The position numbers and the translations under genes were made by a program. Below the pieces are notes generated by a model. That model saw only the letters and a list, made by a program, of their open reading frames with translations. It did no database searches and was not told the DNA's origin. Below, one piece after another: positions 39,140-49,960 of a stretch of DNA of 64,000 bases (position 1 is its first letter; each line of letters opens with the position of its first letter). Source of the DNA: Certhia americana (lineage: Eukaryota; Chordata; Aves; Passeriformes; Certhiidae); contig JAGMWU010000040.1 in the NCBI GenBank assembly GCA_018697195.1, positions 496,001-560,000 on the forward strand, given 5' to 3'.

Positions 39140-40144
39140 TCACTTCTTAAAAGGATACAGTTTTAGGGAGTGACCAAATCCAGCAATTCTGATGGATGGA
39201 AGGCAGCCACAGGTTAGTGCTTCAGGTCCAAGCACTGGTGAGACTGAGCCTGTAATCCCAACAGGTTCACGTGCAGACAGGTGTAAAATACACATGAAAC
39301 ACAACAGGCCACACAGATAAGTAAGTATGAAGTATTCACACAGAATATATGAAGTATTCACACAGAAATGAGCTGTCCCAACAGTCTCCTCCTGATCCTC
39401 ATTCAGCTGATCAGGATAAAGACCAGTCCCTTTAGTTGTTGGCACCCCACACACTGGGTCCTCAGTCCAGCTGCTGGCACTCAGACCTCCATTTATATTC
39501 AGGTACATAGGTTAGGGATTTCCCTCATCCAGGAAAATAGTTTATGACAGAACTGACTGTGCAGATCCAGGTGCAGGGCATAGCCAAACAAATGTGCCGA
39601 CATGCTTGTAAGTAACTGCTTATAAGTAACTTTTATCCCCTTATCCTCATTTCCTGCACTCGTTCTATAATAAGTGTTACCCCCAAATGGTCTTGCCTGC
39701 ATCCCATAATGTGCCCCAAACCTCTCAGATTCTGAGGTGCTCCAGACAGCTTCTGCCATAGACCTGTGGTGCTGGGTTTCCCAGTGGGACTGCTGGCTGT
39801 CCTGGGGGTGTGTGGGCAGGGGCTCATCACTCTGACTTTCATGCTGAGGTTTCTCCCCCTGCCGGGTATCACATTCCAGGGACTGCTGTTCCCCTGCCAG
39901 GGCCAGGCTGCTGCCAGAGCAGGGGGGATTGACAGGTGTGTGTGACACCTCCTGTTGTACCTCTGCTCCTCGCTGCTGCTGCTGCAGATGGGCTATTTCT
40001 CACACAGCTAAAGATAAGGAGCTTGTATTTTAGAGATTTATTGGCTGAAGAGGAGCACAAATAAGGAGGCAGGGGAGCAGGCCCAAGGTGCCACCCAAAT
40101 TCATACATCTGTATTAGCTGTACACGGTACAAAACTGCAGTCAA
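39140..40144 (-). pseudogene. Possible decayed retroelement segment, unassigned
   Basis: Three minus-strand open frames follow one another in different frames and together span about 1 kb: 40144-39869, 39948-39499 and 39508-39140. The segment is richer in GC than its surroundings, especially 39700-39970. On the minus strand there is an aataaa-containing AT-rich block near 40037 and a TATA-like tataaat near 39495. This mix of broken frames and LTR-like signals would fit a dead endogenous retrovirus, but I recognise no retroviral protein motif. It might instead be an old retrocopy or chance. A 22-bp tandem duplication lies inside it at 39326-39367. Confidence 0.3.
39326..39367. repeat. 20-bp direct duplication, period 22
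   Basis: The 20-base word tatgaagtattcacacagaa occurs exactly at 39326-39345 and at 39348-39367, separated by two bases. Perfect identity suggests a recent event or slippage, possibly polymorphic. Confidence 0.93.
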
Positions 40145-42848
40145 AGCTGTTCTGCATGTTAGAGCTCCAGGATTAATGATGATGAGTCAGTCTATACTGC
40201 AACTGCTGTCATCACTGCAGCTGAGATAAAATATACATAAACCCTGTTTAAATTAGCTACAATCTCACAGAAGTTGCTCACAATGATGGATAAACTCATA
40301 ACTACTTTAACTAATGCTGCTTGAGTGACCTTGAGTACTGGTGCCACACTGACATAGCAAGGCTGCTAGAATTTTCACTTAAGATTGTGCTGTTCTGTGA
40401 CATCTCCACCATGTCAGCTGGGGATAACTTCACTTGCTAATGCATTCCTTTAGCCACAAATTACATGAAGTGATTTGTGGGTTACGAAGGGCTTAGACCT
40501 CATTTTTCATCACTCAGGGAAGCTAATATAGAGGATTTGGCAAACTAATATCACAGAAAGGAAACATCACTGGAATAATTTTGAACGTATTTTCATGGAG
40601 CAGAAAGCGTGGATAGATTGTCAACAGACTAAGGCCCAGATTGCTGATGTAATAAATTCTTAATAGTTAGCCAAAGCACAATGGAGGACATAAACCACAT
40701 TTTACTAGGCTCAGGCATATTTAGTCAAAATACTGTTGACAAGGGGATTGTAGCTTTTGAATAAATGAGATCAAAAGACTAAACACTTTCTATTTAATTA
40801 ATGCCTCAGAAGAAGATAGAAGATTTTGCACCCCTTATGTCAATCTTCATTACTCTTCCTCAGTTTTAGTCAGGATTTTAAGCTGGACTCTGCATTAGAT
40901 GTCTAACAGAAATCTAATGATAAGCATGGAGGCTGACACTGTCATATGGTTTGGACAGGTCGAAAATGCCTAACTGCTCCCTGTGCTCATTTTTAGCCAA
41001 AATTTCAAGTGCCAATGAGATCAACTGAGGGTACACAGCATAAGAGAACATAAAATGTACCAATGAATTAGTCAGAATGCATAGACCAGAGAATTTTACT
41101 AGTGCCTTTAGCTAAGAGCCTGTCAGAATTTTTTTATTGCAAATTTCTATTCCAGGGCCCTATTATGTAAACAAAACTCTCTTGGGTAATTTATAAAATT
41201 TGATATGATTTTTTTTGACAATATACTTTCCATGAGTACAAAAAGATGAGAAAAAATTTGAGGTCACTTTGGTGCATGTGCAAACTTAGTTTACTTCATT
41301 ATGTTTTCCATGACCAGCAGAGAACAGTGTGGACAAGACATGTCTGAAACTTAATGAAAAAGCTGCTTTGATTTGCTCTGGGACGTAAGGGATCGAGCAC
41401 ATTTTGTCAGGTGAAACCAAGGGATGAAAGTCAATATGACTCAGTTTTAGAGGAGTCATGGCTTTTCTGTCCTTCAATTTGTCCACCTATAAAACTGAAT
41501 TAATGGCAAACGGTAAAAATGCTAGTTTGTGAAGCTTTAAAGAGTGTTTAGATAACAGTGTATGAAGTTAGTTGGATTGAAAATTGCAAGGATTTCCACT
41601 ATTGCACAAGTACTGCCAGTGGTGCTGCTTAGCAAGGACTTTATTCACAGTTACCAGCACAGCATTGTGTTCTCCCATGGGAGGCCTGAAGGAAAGGGAT
41701 CTTTTTCAAACTCAACCGTAAACCAGCTCAGAGTGTGCTACTTAGACCCGAGTTTATCTACCCATTTACTGGTGCCATTTTACCATCAACAAATTTCAAA
41801 ACCATTTCTAAAAATAGGGGTGGAGCCCATTAAGAAATCTCTCAGATGCCTTGACACTTAGGATGGGTGTCTCATCAGATGTGACTAATGCATCCTTCAT
41901 TACAAAACTTGTGATGTCTTTTTTGATTAAGGTCTTATATCACTGGCCTCAGACATTCAGCTTCCAAGGTTTTCTTTGGATTAGTATTTTCAGACAGACC
42001 TCTTGTAAGCTGATAACTAAGCTGAATTAGTAGAATTCAGGTAATATCAATTTTTTGGTGCAGTTTTGTAAAGTAGTACTTGGGAAATAACTTTGCGTTT
42101 ATCTAGATTATGCAAGGCTGAAACAGGCCAGTCACATGAATCAGAACAAAATACATTGATAAGGTAATATTATGAATCAGCTGTCACCTTTTTCATGAGA
42201 TGGATGGGCAGTAGAGAAAGCAGAGAATGAATTGTATTTATGAGGTATGTTGCTGGGCAATTTCGTCAAATTATGCAGGACTTGAGACATGTAGTCAAAA
42301 ACAACCTTAGCAATAAGAGAAAAAATTCAGTTCTGAGCATTGCACGTGATATTCCCAAACTCTAATTAAATCCTTGTTTTCCCCTATCAGAATTTTTCAT
42401 GATGTTCCACTAAATGAATCCTTTTTTAAGCCTTATTTTCCAACTTTCCTTGCTAATTAAAGAATTTTCCAATAAAGCCTGCTTTTATTTTGGCCAAGTT
42501 GAATGCAGGTTTTCTGGAGCCTGCAGGCTAGAAGACACTGTTCCTAGATGAGAAAGGAGCCTAAGTCTTGCACTGGCATTAGCAGATTCAGGTACAAATC
42601 ATAATCTCAGTTGAGCAAAATGTACTCTCAAAAAACCCAAACAATACCTTCCTTGGAAGGGACCAGCTTGAGAGTAGATGCTGTCTAATCACATTGAGAA
42701 TTTTAAATAAACTTCAGTGAAATTTGTTACTTAAAAATGTGTTTTCTTGTGAGGCTGAGAGTGACTAATACATGGTGCTTGATGATGAGATTGTTCAGTA
42801 TTTACAACTGAATCTGACATTTCCCAGACCATGCTAGAAAGACAATCT
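40145..42848. other. AT-rich non-coding stretch, no gene seen
   Basis: No recognisable repeat, RNA or coding sequence; open frames are 99 codons or fewer. It ends at the foldback repeat. Confidence 0.7.
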
Positions 42849-43300
42849 ATATGAACATCTCTGTGCTCACAACAGAAAAGAGCACAGAGCCTGTGGCCAA
42901 AAGTAGGGTGCTGGCTCCTAAAATTACAAACGTCATAGGATTTGTCCCAGAACAAAGCTGCCAGCAACTAGGAGCCCCAAACACCACCTCTGACCTGATC
43001 TTGAGACACTGGGGGGATGAGCATTGTGTCCTATGGAAAAGGGCCACGTTCTGCAGCATTCACAATTCTAGGAGGCAGCATGCCCCTTTTGGCCACAGGC
43101 ACCTGGATGAGAATGGAAGCCCATTTCCACAGGAAGCAATACTCAGTCCCCCAGTGCCTGAGGGTCAGGTCAGAGATGTCATCTGGGGCTCCAAGGGCAG
43201 CCAGAGTCCTAGATGTTGGCAGCTCTGGTCTGGGAGAAATCCTACGACATTCCCAATTTTAGAGGGCGGCACCCCACTTTTAGCCCTAGGTGCTTGCAGT
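42849..43300. repeat. Foldback cluster: a repeat unit of about 150 bp in both orientations
   Basis: The segment 42890-43016, read as reverse complement, aligns along its length with 43144-43290. Shared blocks include ccccagtg, tcaggtcagag, tggggctcc, tggcagct, aatcctatgacg versus aatcctacgac, aattttag and the ggccacaggc versus gccctaggtgc end. The right copy has an extra piece of about 18 bases near 43191-43208. A third, partial copy in the right-hand orientation lies at about 43048-43105. I estimate roughly 75-80% identity by eye. The left edge has its own perfect 10-bp hairpin (ctctgtgctc at 42859-42868 with gagcacagag at 42880-42889). The 162-codon open frame over the cluster at 42851-43339 probably reflects its composition. 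Repeat family not recognised: it could be a satellite remnant or a foldback DNA transposon. Confidence 0.82.
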
Positions 43301-44660
43301 GAAGTTGATAAGATTTTAAAGTTCTGTATTTCTTTTTGAAACTTTGTGCTTAAAAAGGAGAGTTTTCTATTGAGAAAAAAACAGAGCCTGTCAAAATGGA
43401 TGTGCTTTCTTTCTGTATGCTTCTGTTAGCTACACTTTGCTCTGTAGCTAGATTGATGCAGGATTGGCGAATATTTTAGGAACCTTAAATAATTAATCTA
43501 CACCATAACCTGGCTCAGTTTAGGTTCATATTTATCAGTCCCAGATTTTCACACTTTATCAGTTATCAGTCCCCTGAAGGGCAAGAAATTGTCCCTGTCA
43601 GCTTCTTTCATGAATCCAGCCAGACCCTTCTCCTCTTCACACCTTTCTGCTGTGTTCAGATGGCTTGTCCTTTGAAGCATTTATTTTTGCACTGCATTTT
43701 CAATTCTTTCAGGCCCTAAGGTTTGTGTATTAGATCAGTCTAAACTGAAACCTTTACATTATTGCTTCACTGTAGGGGTATTTTATATCTCATTGTGCCC
43801 TGAGAAAAATTTAAAACCCTAGCTCAGCTTTAACTTTGCAGCATTATAGAGACATTCTACTTACAAGAAGTTACTCAAATCCCCAAAGCACTGTGAACTA
43901 AATTAATGATTTGAAGTTCTCCCATTTAATGTTAAGTACCTTTAGAATTTTGAAGGTACCAGCTTAATGCACTCTGGAATAGATTTTGGAGCCCTGTTCT
44001 TAATTTCAGCATATTATGAAGTTTTCACCACATCTTTATCAATTTCTCCTTTTCTTTAGCTCAGCCATATAATAGAGTAATTGAAATAGTTCACTAGCAT
44101 GTAACCACTTTGCATTAAAAGATACTAATGATAACACTTCAGACTTATTAAGGAACCTTTTCTTTCCCTTCAAAGTCACAGGGCTGTACATATTAGATTC
44201 AAAGCCTGTTCCAAGTGAGCAATTGATCCACATTGGGTTCTTAAGTTGCAGAACTTAATATGAATAACTTTACATGCAATTTCTCAATATAGCTCTATTT
44301 AAATTATTGTGTAATTCAGTGTAACTACATAAAGATGACAATACAGTGGCTTCCCAATTACATAATAGTTACAGAGTAGTCAGTGTTACAGTTTAAAAGG
44401 TAATTGATTCTTAATTATTCTACCTCCAAAGAAAGGACACTGATTATAATTTCATTAGGGAGATGGAAATAACTCTGCAAAAGGAAGGACTCAGCCACTA
44501 TTATATACATGCTTATTTTTGCTTTGCAAAGTACCGTTGATTTATCTGTTTTTCCAGGCCAGGTTTGTAGAATAGTATTGCATTTTGAAGATGTAGCACT
44601 ACCCATATCATCAAAGGAGTTTCAGGGCTATTGCCTCATGTTTGGTTTTTTTGCTTTTCC

Positions 44661-44678
44661 TTTTTTTTTTTTTTTTTT
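44661..44678. repeat. T18 homopolymer
   Basis: Eighteen T flanked by CC on both sides, within a longer pyrimidine-rich tract of about 45 bases. Confidence 0.95.
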
Positions 44679-46430
44679 CCTTTTTGCAGTTTGATATGCA
44701 CTGAAGCAAAAGTGAAAAGCTATCCCAGAAGCAAAGTGAAACTAAAGCAGTATTGTTAGGCAAGTTATTTGAGGCCAAGTAATAATGTAGAGGTGCAATA
44801 AAGAAGCAGCCAGAATTAAGTCTTATCACTTAGAAACTCACTCAGGGAGCAGAATTAGGCTATCCATACTGCAGTTAGTCAACTAACTGTGCAACCTTCT
44901 TGTCCCCCTCCCCCACGGGACCCTGTTTCCTTTGCCCTGAGGTGAGAGCACACAGAGCAGAGTGCCAGGGGGCACAGCCACAACAGGGTGTTGAGATGGT
45001 TGGGCCACTGTATGAGTCAGGGCTCTTGCATTATTTGGCTCTTGATAGAAGTGGAGAATTAAGCACTGCACATATGCCCTGCCTGATAGTAGCTTCCTGC
45101 AGAACGGAAGTTTTCCCATAATCTTCACCACTATTGTGGGATTTTTTTCATTACATTGACACCATAAATGGAGCCTTTTACCCATGGGATACAATTATTC
45201 TTCATGGAAGAAGCTAGCTAATTTCTGAGGATACCTTCTACAATGCTTAGAATAGCATAAAAATATTCTCTCTGTTATTAGTCTACACTGATAGTGAAAT
45301 GTTGCCATGCTACACCTTTTGATGTGCCATAGTAACTGTTATCAATAGGATTATTTGGCTATGGACACTCTTCAGATTACAGGATGTTTATAAATAGAAA
45401 ATTTAATTCTTCTGTGCAGTCAGGTTTCTGTCTTTCTCTTACTACCACAACAGAAAATAATTCTAAAGGCCACCAGCACAAGATTAACAAAAGAGAATGG
45501 AACTGAGATACATTTAAACAATAAGTGAACATTCTCAAGGAGAAGTGGCCTTCTTGGATGGTTGCCTAGTGATGAGCTCATCCAGTGCAAGGGTGACTGA
45601 TTGGCAGCTCACATCTGGAAGGCTGTAAAAAGCCAGGGTTTTTTTCCAATTCGGGACAGGGAGCTGTGTAAGGAATGCTTTCATTAGCTCCAAGTGAAAG
45701 AAACCTTCTGAGTGGTATGGGAATCCATTCCATCTACATACAGAATCTCCTGTAAGAACTCTCTGAATCTGGCCTGGGCGGTATTGGAGGAGCCACAATG
45801 CCTAGAATGCTTTATCTCCATTTTTCTAACTTTTCCATTTACATAAGATTGGAGATTCACTGCAAAATTTGTTTCAGGCCCTAGTTAACTCCTCCTGAAG
45901 CTAATGTATAAATTGTGCTTCTGCTGCTTAAACAAATGATTTACAATCATTTCTTCACACACAAATATGTGTGCATGAGAAAGATGGCAAGGTTAAGTAG
46001 GAGGGAGAGGTCTGAAATTATTTTTATTGTGGTGGGGAAGGGTAGGTTTTGGAGTTGGAGGGCTTGTTGTAGATGAAAGTGACTCTGTAATTCAAGTCTC
46101 ATTGTGTTCACATATACAGTGTCACCCAAATAGGAAAAGCCTATTACCAATAACCAAGTGAGTTGTGTTCAGAGAAATGTATGTTTTTTTCAGAGAATGG
46201 GAATTCAGCTATTGTCCCAGCTCATAAAATAACCTGGAAGGTCTTCTGCTTCCACTGACCCTGGTGGTTTAAATTAAATTGACCCTGCTCTGTTTAAATT
46301 ACCAGAAGTGAAAATGCTTTTATTTTCATTTGATGTAGCTTCAAAATCAAACACAAAGAAGTTAAATGTCCTGCAAAATATTACATGATATTTTATTTTG
46401 GGTTGAACAAAATGTTTTAGATTGAACACA

Positions 46431-46477
46431 GGTAAAATTTCTTTTCCTTTTCTTTTGAAAAGAAAAGTAATTTTACC
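46431..46477. repeat. Near-perfect hairpin with a stem of about 21 bp and TTTT loop
   Basis: The left arm 46431-46452 and right arm 46457-46477 are reverse complements except for one mismatch and one single-base gap. The outer ends are ggtaaaatt and aattttacc. The inner half of the stem is pyrimidine-only on one side and purine-only on the other. It is shorter than a typical microRNA precursor and no function is evident. Confidence 0.9.
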
Positions 46478-46569
46478 CCCATATCTAAGCATAGTTTTCA
46501 TAGTAGGGTCTACATCTATATTTTGATGATTTAGAATTACATTTACTGTGATGTATTTAGCTATGTAGT

Positions 46570-46745
46570 ATCACAGAATGGTTTGGCTTGGAAGGGACTT
46601 TTACAGATCTTCTAGTTCCACCCCCCTTGCCAAGGGCTGTCTTCATAGGAGAGGTGTTCTGCCCTCTGATCATTGTCATAATCCTCTTCTGAACCCACTC
46701 TAACAAGTCCATGTCCTGTTTCTGCTCCTGAGCCCCAGGTGGTGT
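46570..46745 (-). mobile_element. CR1 non-LTR retrotransposon, short 3' end fragment
   Basis: Read on the plus strand, it begins with tcacagaatggtttggcttg and gaagggactt, the reverse complement of the CR1 3' terminus. It continues through the ccaccccccttgccaagggc block and, after an apparent internal deletion near 46650, the block with ctctgatcattgtcataatc and aacaagtccatgtcctg. This is a 5'-truncated copy of the 3' UTR and last coding part, typical of most bird CR1 insertions. The right boundary is approximate. Confidence 0.9.
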
Positions 46746-47443
46746 ACTGAGAATCTTTGGTAAAATACTTTAAGAACAAAGGTGCATCAGTTTTGTTCTG
46801 GAATTACAGGTATTATGTCTTCCTGTGGCAGACCAGCCTGTAAAAACTGGCAGTGACCCTGAATTCCATATAGAGAAATGCAGGCTGTTCAACCAATTTC
46901 ATTGATGCCTTTTTAGCTTATGTCCACTTCCTTTCTTTTCTTTGATACCTTAGCACCTTAGAAGGTACTACTGTTGGTAGTACACCAAAAAGCTTTCACC
47001 CATTCAAAGCATATGTGTGCTTTTTTGCATGTAAAAAAAAAAAATAAAATCACAGAATTAAGAAAAACCAACTTGGTCAATGTCCCTCAAATTGTTTTGG
47101 TTATACAAAAACTTCATGAATTGTACTGGCAGATTAAGAAAAAAAAAGCCAACCAGAAAAACCAGCCAAAACCAAGCAACAAAAGGAAAACCAGAGGGAA
47201 AATGGCCCCATTTACCTGAGACATAGAAATCTGATGCCTTGTCACATGAGCTGTGACTTTATTTGCCCATGTGAAAGTTGGTGGAGTTGTCAACTCTGAT
47301 TATCCAACGAAATTTCTGTGCAGTTCCTTATAGAACCAGGCTATAGTGCTAAACTTGCTTTCACCCACAGTTACTTAGCTTGCCCTCTTTCCTGTCCCAG
47401 TTCAGTCTGCAGATGACTGTTGTTGCCCTCTCATCATATCAGC
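46746..47443. other. Non-coding stretch with A-rich segments
   Basis: Holds an A12 run near 47032-47043 and an A/C-rich segment at about 47135-47200. These produce the lysine-rich open frame at 46974-47219, which I attribute to base composition. Confidence 0.7.
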
Positions 47444-48308
47444 TCATCTCCTGAATTTTTTATCATATTTTTGATTCCTGATGATGCTTTTTCCAAGATA
47501 TCTTGCATCACTTCCAGACCTGATCTGACCTGTCTGTAGACTCATGGTGATGGCATTAAGTAGAGTGCTTATGTATGGTTGCTGATAACACACATTTGTT
47601 GCTGTTAGTTTACCAGCATGTCTGAGGCTGGCAGAAGTTTTCCATGGAGCAGGCAAATCAGGCTGTCTCACCACAGAAAGTTTGTGGTCACTCACCAATG
47701 ACAAATCCTGCCAATAAGCATCCCCTGCTAGCAGCTCTCAAAAAAGGGGTGGCCCTCTAGAGAGAAATAAGCCAAGGGTGTTGTGTGACACAGAACACCC
47801 ATGGATACAAGACTGTAGTGCATAACGATTAGATCTGGAGAGAAATTCTCTGGCTGTCCTGAGCTATAAAGTGCTGTAACTTTGAAGGACAGTGCATTTC
47901 CAAATTGTTGTCTAAACATAGAATACAAGGGCAATAGTCTTTTGTAACTTCAAATTCCTTATTTAGTTTTTCTGGCAGTATAGCTAAGTCAGCTTGTTGG
48001 ACAAACCCGTTGGTTTGCCACATACTGCCTGATATTCCTGAGAGGCAGAGAATACCACATAAGGGAGAAAAAGGGCTTAGAGCAATTTGGAGATGGGACC
48101 ATCCCTGGACAGGTATCAAAACCACCATTACTGCAATTAGAGCTATCTGTGGCTGTTTTTGTTGGCAAACACCACAGGGGATGAGAACTGTGATGGGTCT
48201 CCTGCCTGTGTTACTGGTGTCAGCCCAAGGACAGTGCTCCCACACTATACCTGTGCTGTGAGGACAGGTGGAAAAGGGGTTCTGCTTTTCGTTCTGTCTC
48301 CTTAACAA
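47444..48308 (-). pseudogene. Possible decayed coding segment, unassigned
   Basis: Three minus-strand open frames in three different frames follow in order and cover 865 bases almost without break: 48308-47829 (159 codons), 47934-47728 and 47704-47444. This is the pattern left by a coding region with two frameshifts, such as a dead retroviral gene or a retrocopy. I recognise no domain, the start and end are undefined, and no LTR is seen at its borders. Chance arrangement is possible. Confidence 0.27.
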
Positions 48309-49349
48309 GTAAACTGTCAGTTGTCAAGACACATTGAAGGAATGAATGTCCTTTCATCCCAGAAACCTTGAAAAGGTATAAAGAGTATAAACTCTTGTCT
48401 TGTAGCAGAATAGTTATTCTTTTTAAAGCACATATTCAAGGGCAGTTCTTTCATTTTAGAGTGGTGTGTTCATTTTTGGGTAAGTGCCCAGACTTACTTA
48501 AAATAATTTCATCCTTTATTTGCATTTTTATGCAATTTATTGCTTATCAAAACATTTTTTTTTCATTCAGATAAAACAGGATAAAAATCTAAACCAAAAA
48601 TTAAGAAAGTCATACTTGGTATCTGTAGTTTTGTTTTTTGGTTTAAGCGTTTATGAATCACACATAATAATTTATCCAGGAAATAATCAGCACAGCAGAT
48701 ATCTGTCATAACGCTTCAGATTCAATAATTTTTTTACAGCTGCATTTCACTCATGGTCACATGAGTCACATATGTCAGTGCTTGTCTACTCCATATGCTC
48801 TACCAAATGAGCACATAGGAAAACAAACCAATATTTGGATATTAAAATGCAGAAGTGATTTTACTTGAAAATTGTTCGTATATTTCAGGCCTGTGTTTTT
48901 TTGGTTTTTTTAACAAAGCTCAAGTACCTTGTGTAGGGGAGAACTTGTATCCACTAAAGGAGTAGTGAGCTTTTCTTGCTTACTGTTTGCTGCTGCAAAC
49001 CCCAGTTCCACCTGCTGGCAGCTAAAAGCCACCTGTGAAAGGTGCATACAACAGACACATGGTGCTACATTACATGTGTGTCAGCTGCAGCATAAGGTGC
49101 AGGGCAACCAGCAAGTGTTTTTTAAGAGTTTTTACATTCACCTCTTCAGCAGGTGAGGCTGGAAGGGTTTTGTGAGCTCTCAGGACAGGCAGAAAAGGGT
49201 CTTGTTGCAAGGCAGATCTCCCAAGCACGGTGAGAGGAAGCCGCTGGGGATTGGGCAGCGGTCTGAGAGCCCAGGCACTTCATTGCCCATCGTTCAGCTG
49301 GGAAAGAAAGGGTGAAGACAAAAGGAGCACTGTGTAATGGAAAACAGTC

Positions 49350-49406
49350 TTACATTTTAGGATTATATTTGTTTCCTTTTACATTTTAGGATTATATTTG
49401 TTTCCT
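49350..49406. repeat. 28-bp exact tandem duplication, period 29
   Basis: A 28-base word beginning ttacattttaggattatatt is present at 49350-49377 and again, identical, at 49379-49406. Such perfect identity points to a recent duplication or an assembly artefact at a polymorphic site. Confidence 0.93.
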
Positions 49407-49649
49407 AAGTCATTGTTGTGTTTAACTCCAGCTGGCAACTAAGTGCCACCCACCATCTGCTTGCTCCCTTTTCCCTCACTGCTAGGGAGAAGAATTGGAA
49501 AGGAATGGAGACAGTAAGAACAAAAATCTTTGCGTTGTACTGCTTTTTGCTCTGTTCTGTTGTGGATGCTTCCTCTTTTAAACATATTTTAGCAGGAGAA
49601 ATTCAGAAAGAATTTCTGCTCTGGCAGAAAGTCTGCAAGAGCAAGTAGT

Positions 49650-49960
49650 GTAGCGGGGGCCGTTAACTTCTGATGGTATTTGTATAAGTTTAACTAATTC
49701 AGCTGTAGCATACTGTACATATCAGTAAGATAAGCAGGGACTTTACTTCACCATCACAAGCTGCCAATTCTGCCTGTCATGTAATTCACAGTTTTTATAT
49801 GCTTTATCTCAATTAAGTTACATCTCTAGAGCACATTGCTCTGCTGCATATTACCGCTCTGCTAATGAAGCGATAGCTATATGCATTTCCTTCTGATTCC
49901 AGCAAACACAGAATAAGCAGAAGTCAAATGTTCCCTTGACAAATTGTGTGAGCATGGATC
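49650..49960. promoter_or_regulatory. Possible conserved non-coding regulatory element
   Basis: Several words typical of developmental enhancers lie close together: ctgtcatgtaattc near 49774, tctcaattaag near 49806, gctaatgaag near 49860 and atatgcatttcc near 49878. The words ctgtca, taatt, taatga and atgcat correspond to known TALE, homeodomain and POU site types. Conservation is not testable from a single sequence, so this is a candidate only. Confidence 0.22.

Larger units (their letters stand above)
43301..46569. other. AT-rich non-coding stretch, no gene seen
   Basis: Contains T18 at 44661-44678, a GC-richer patch at about 44900-45010 without recognisable identity, and the strong hairpin at 46431-46477. 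Open frames are 103 codons or fewer. Confidence 0.65.

Noticed and set aside
42851..43339. Plus-strand open frame of 162 codons
   Set aside because: Coincides with the foldback repeat cluster and runs through copies in opposite orientations, so it cannot reflect one conserved protein.
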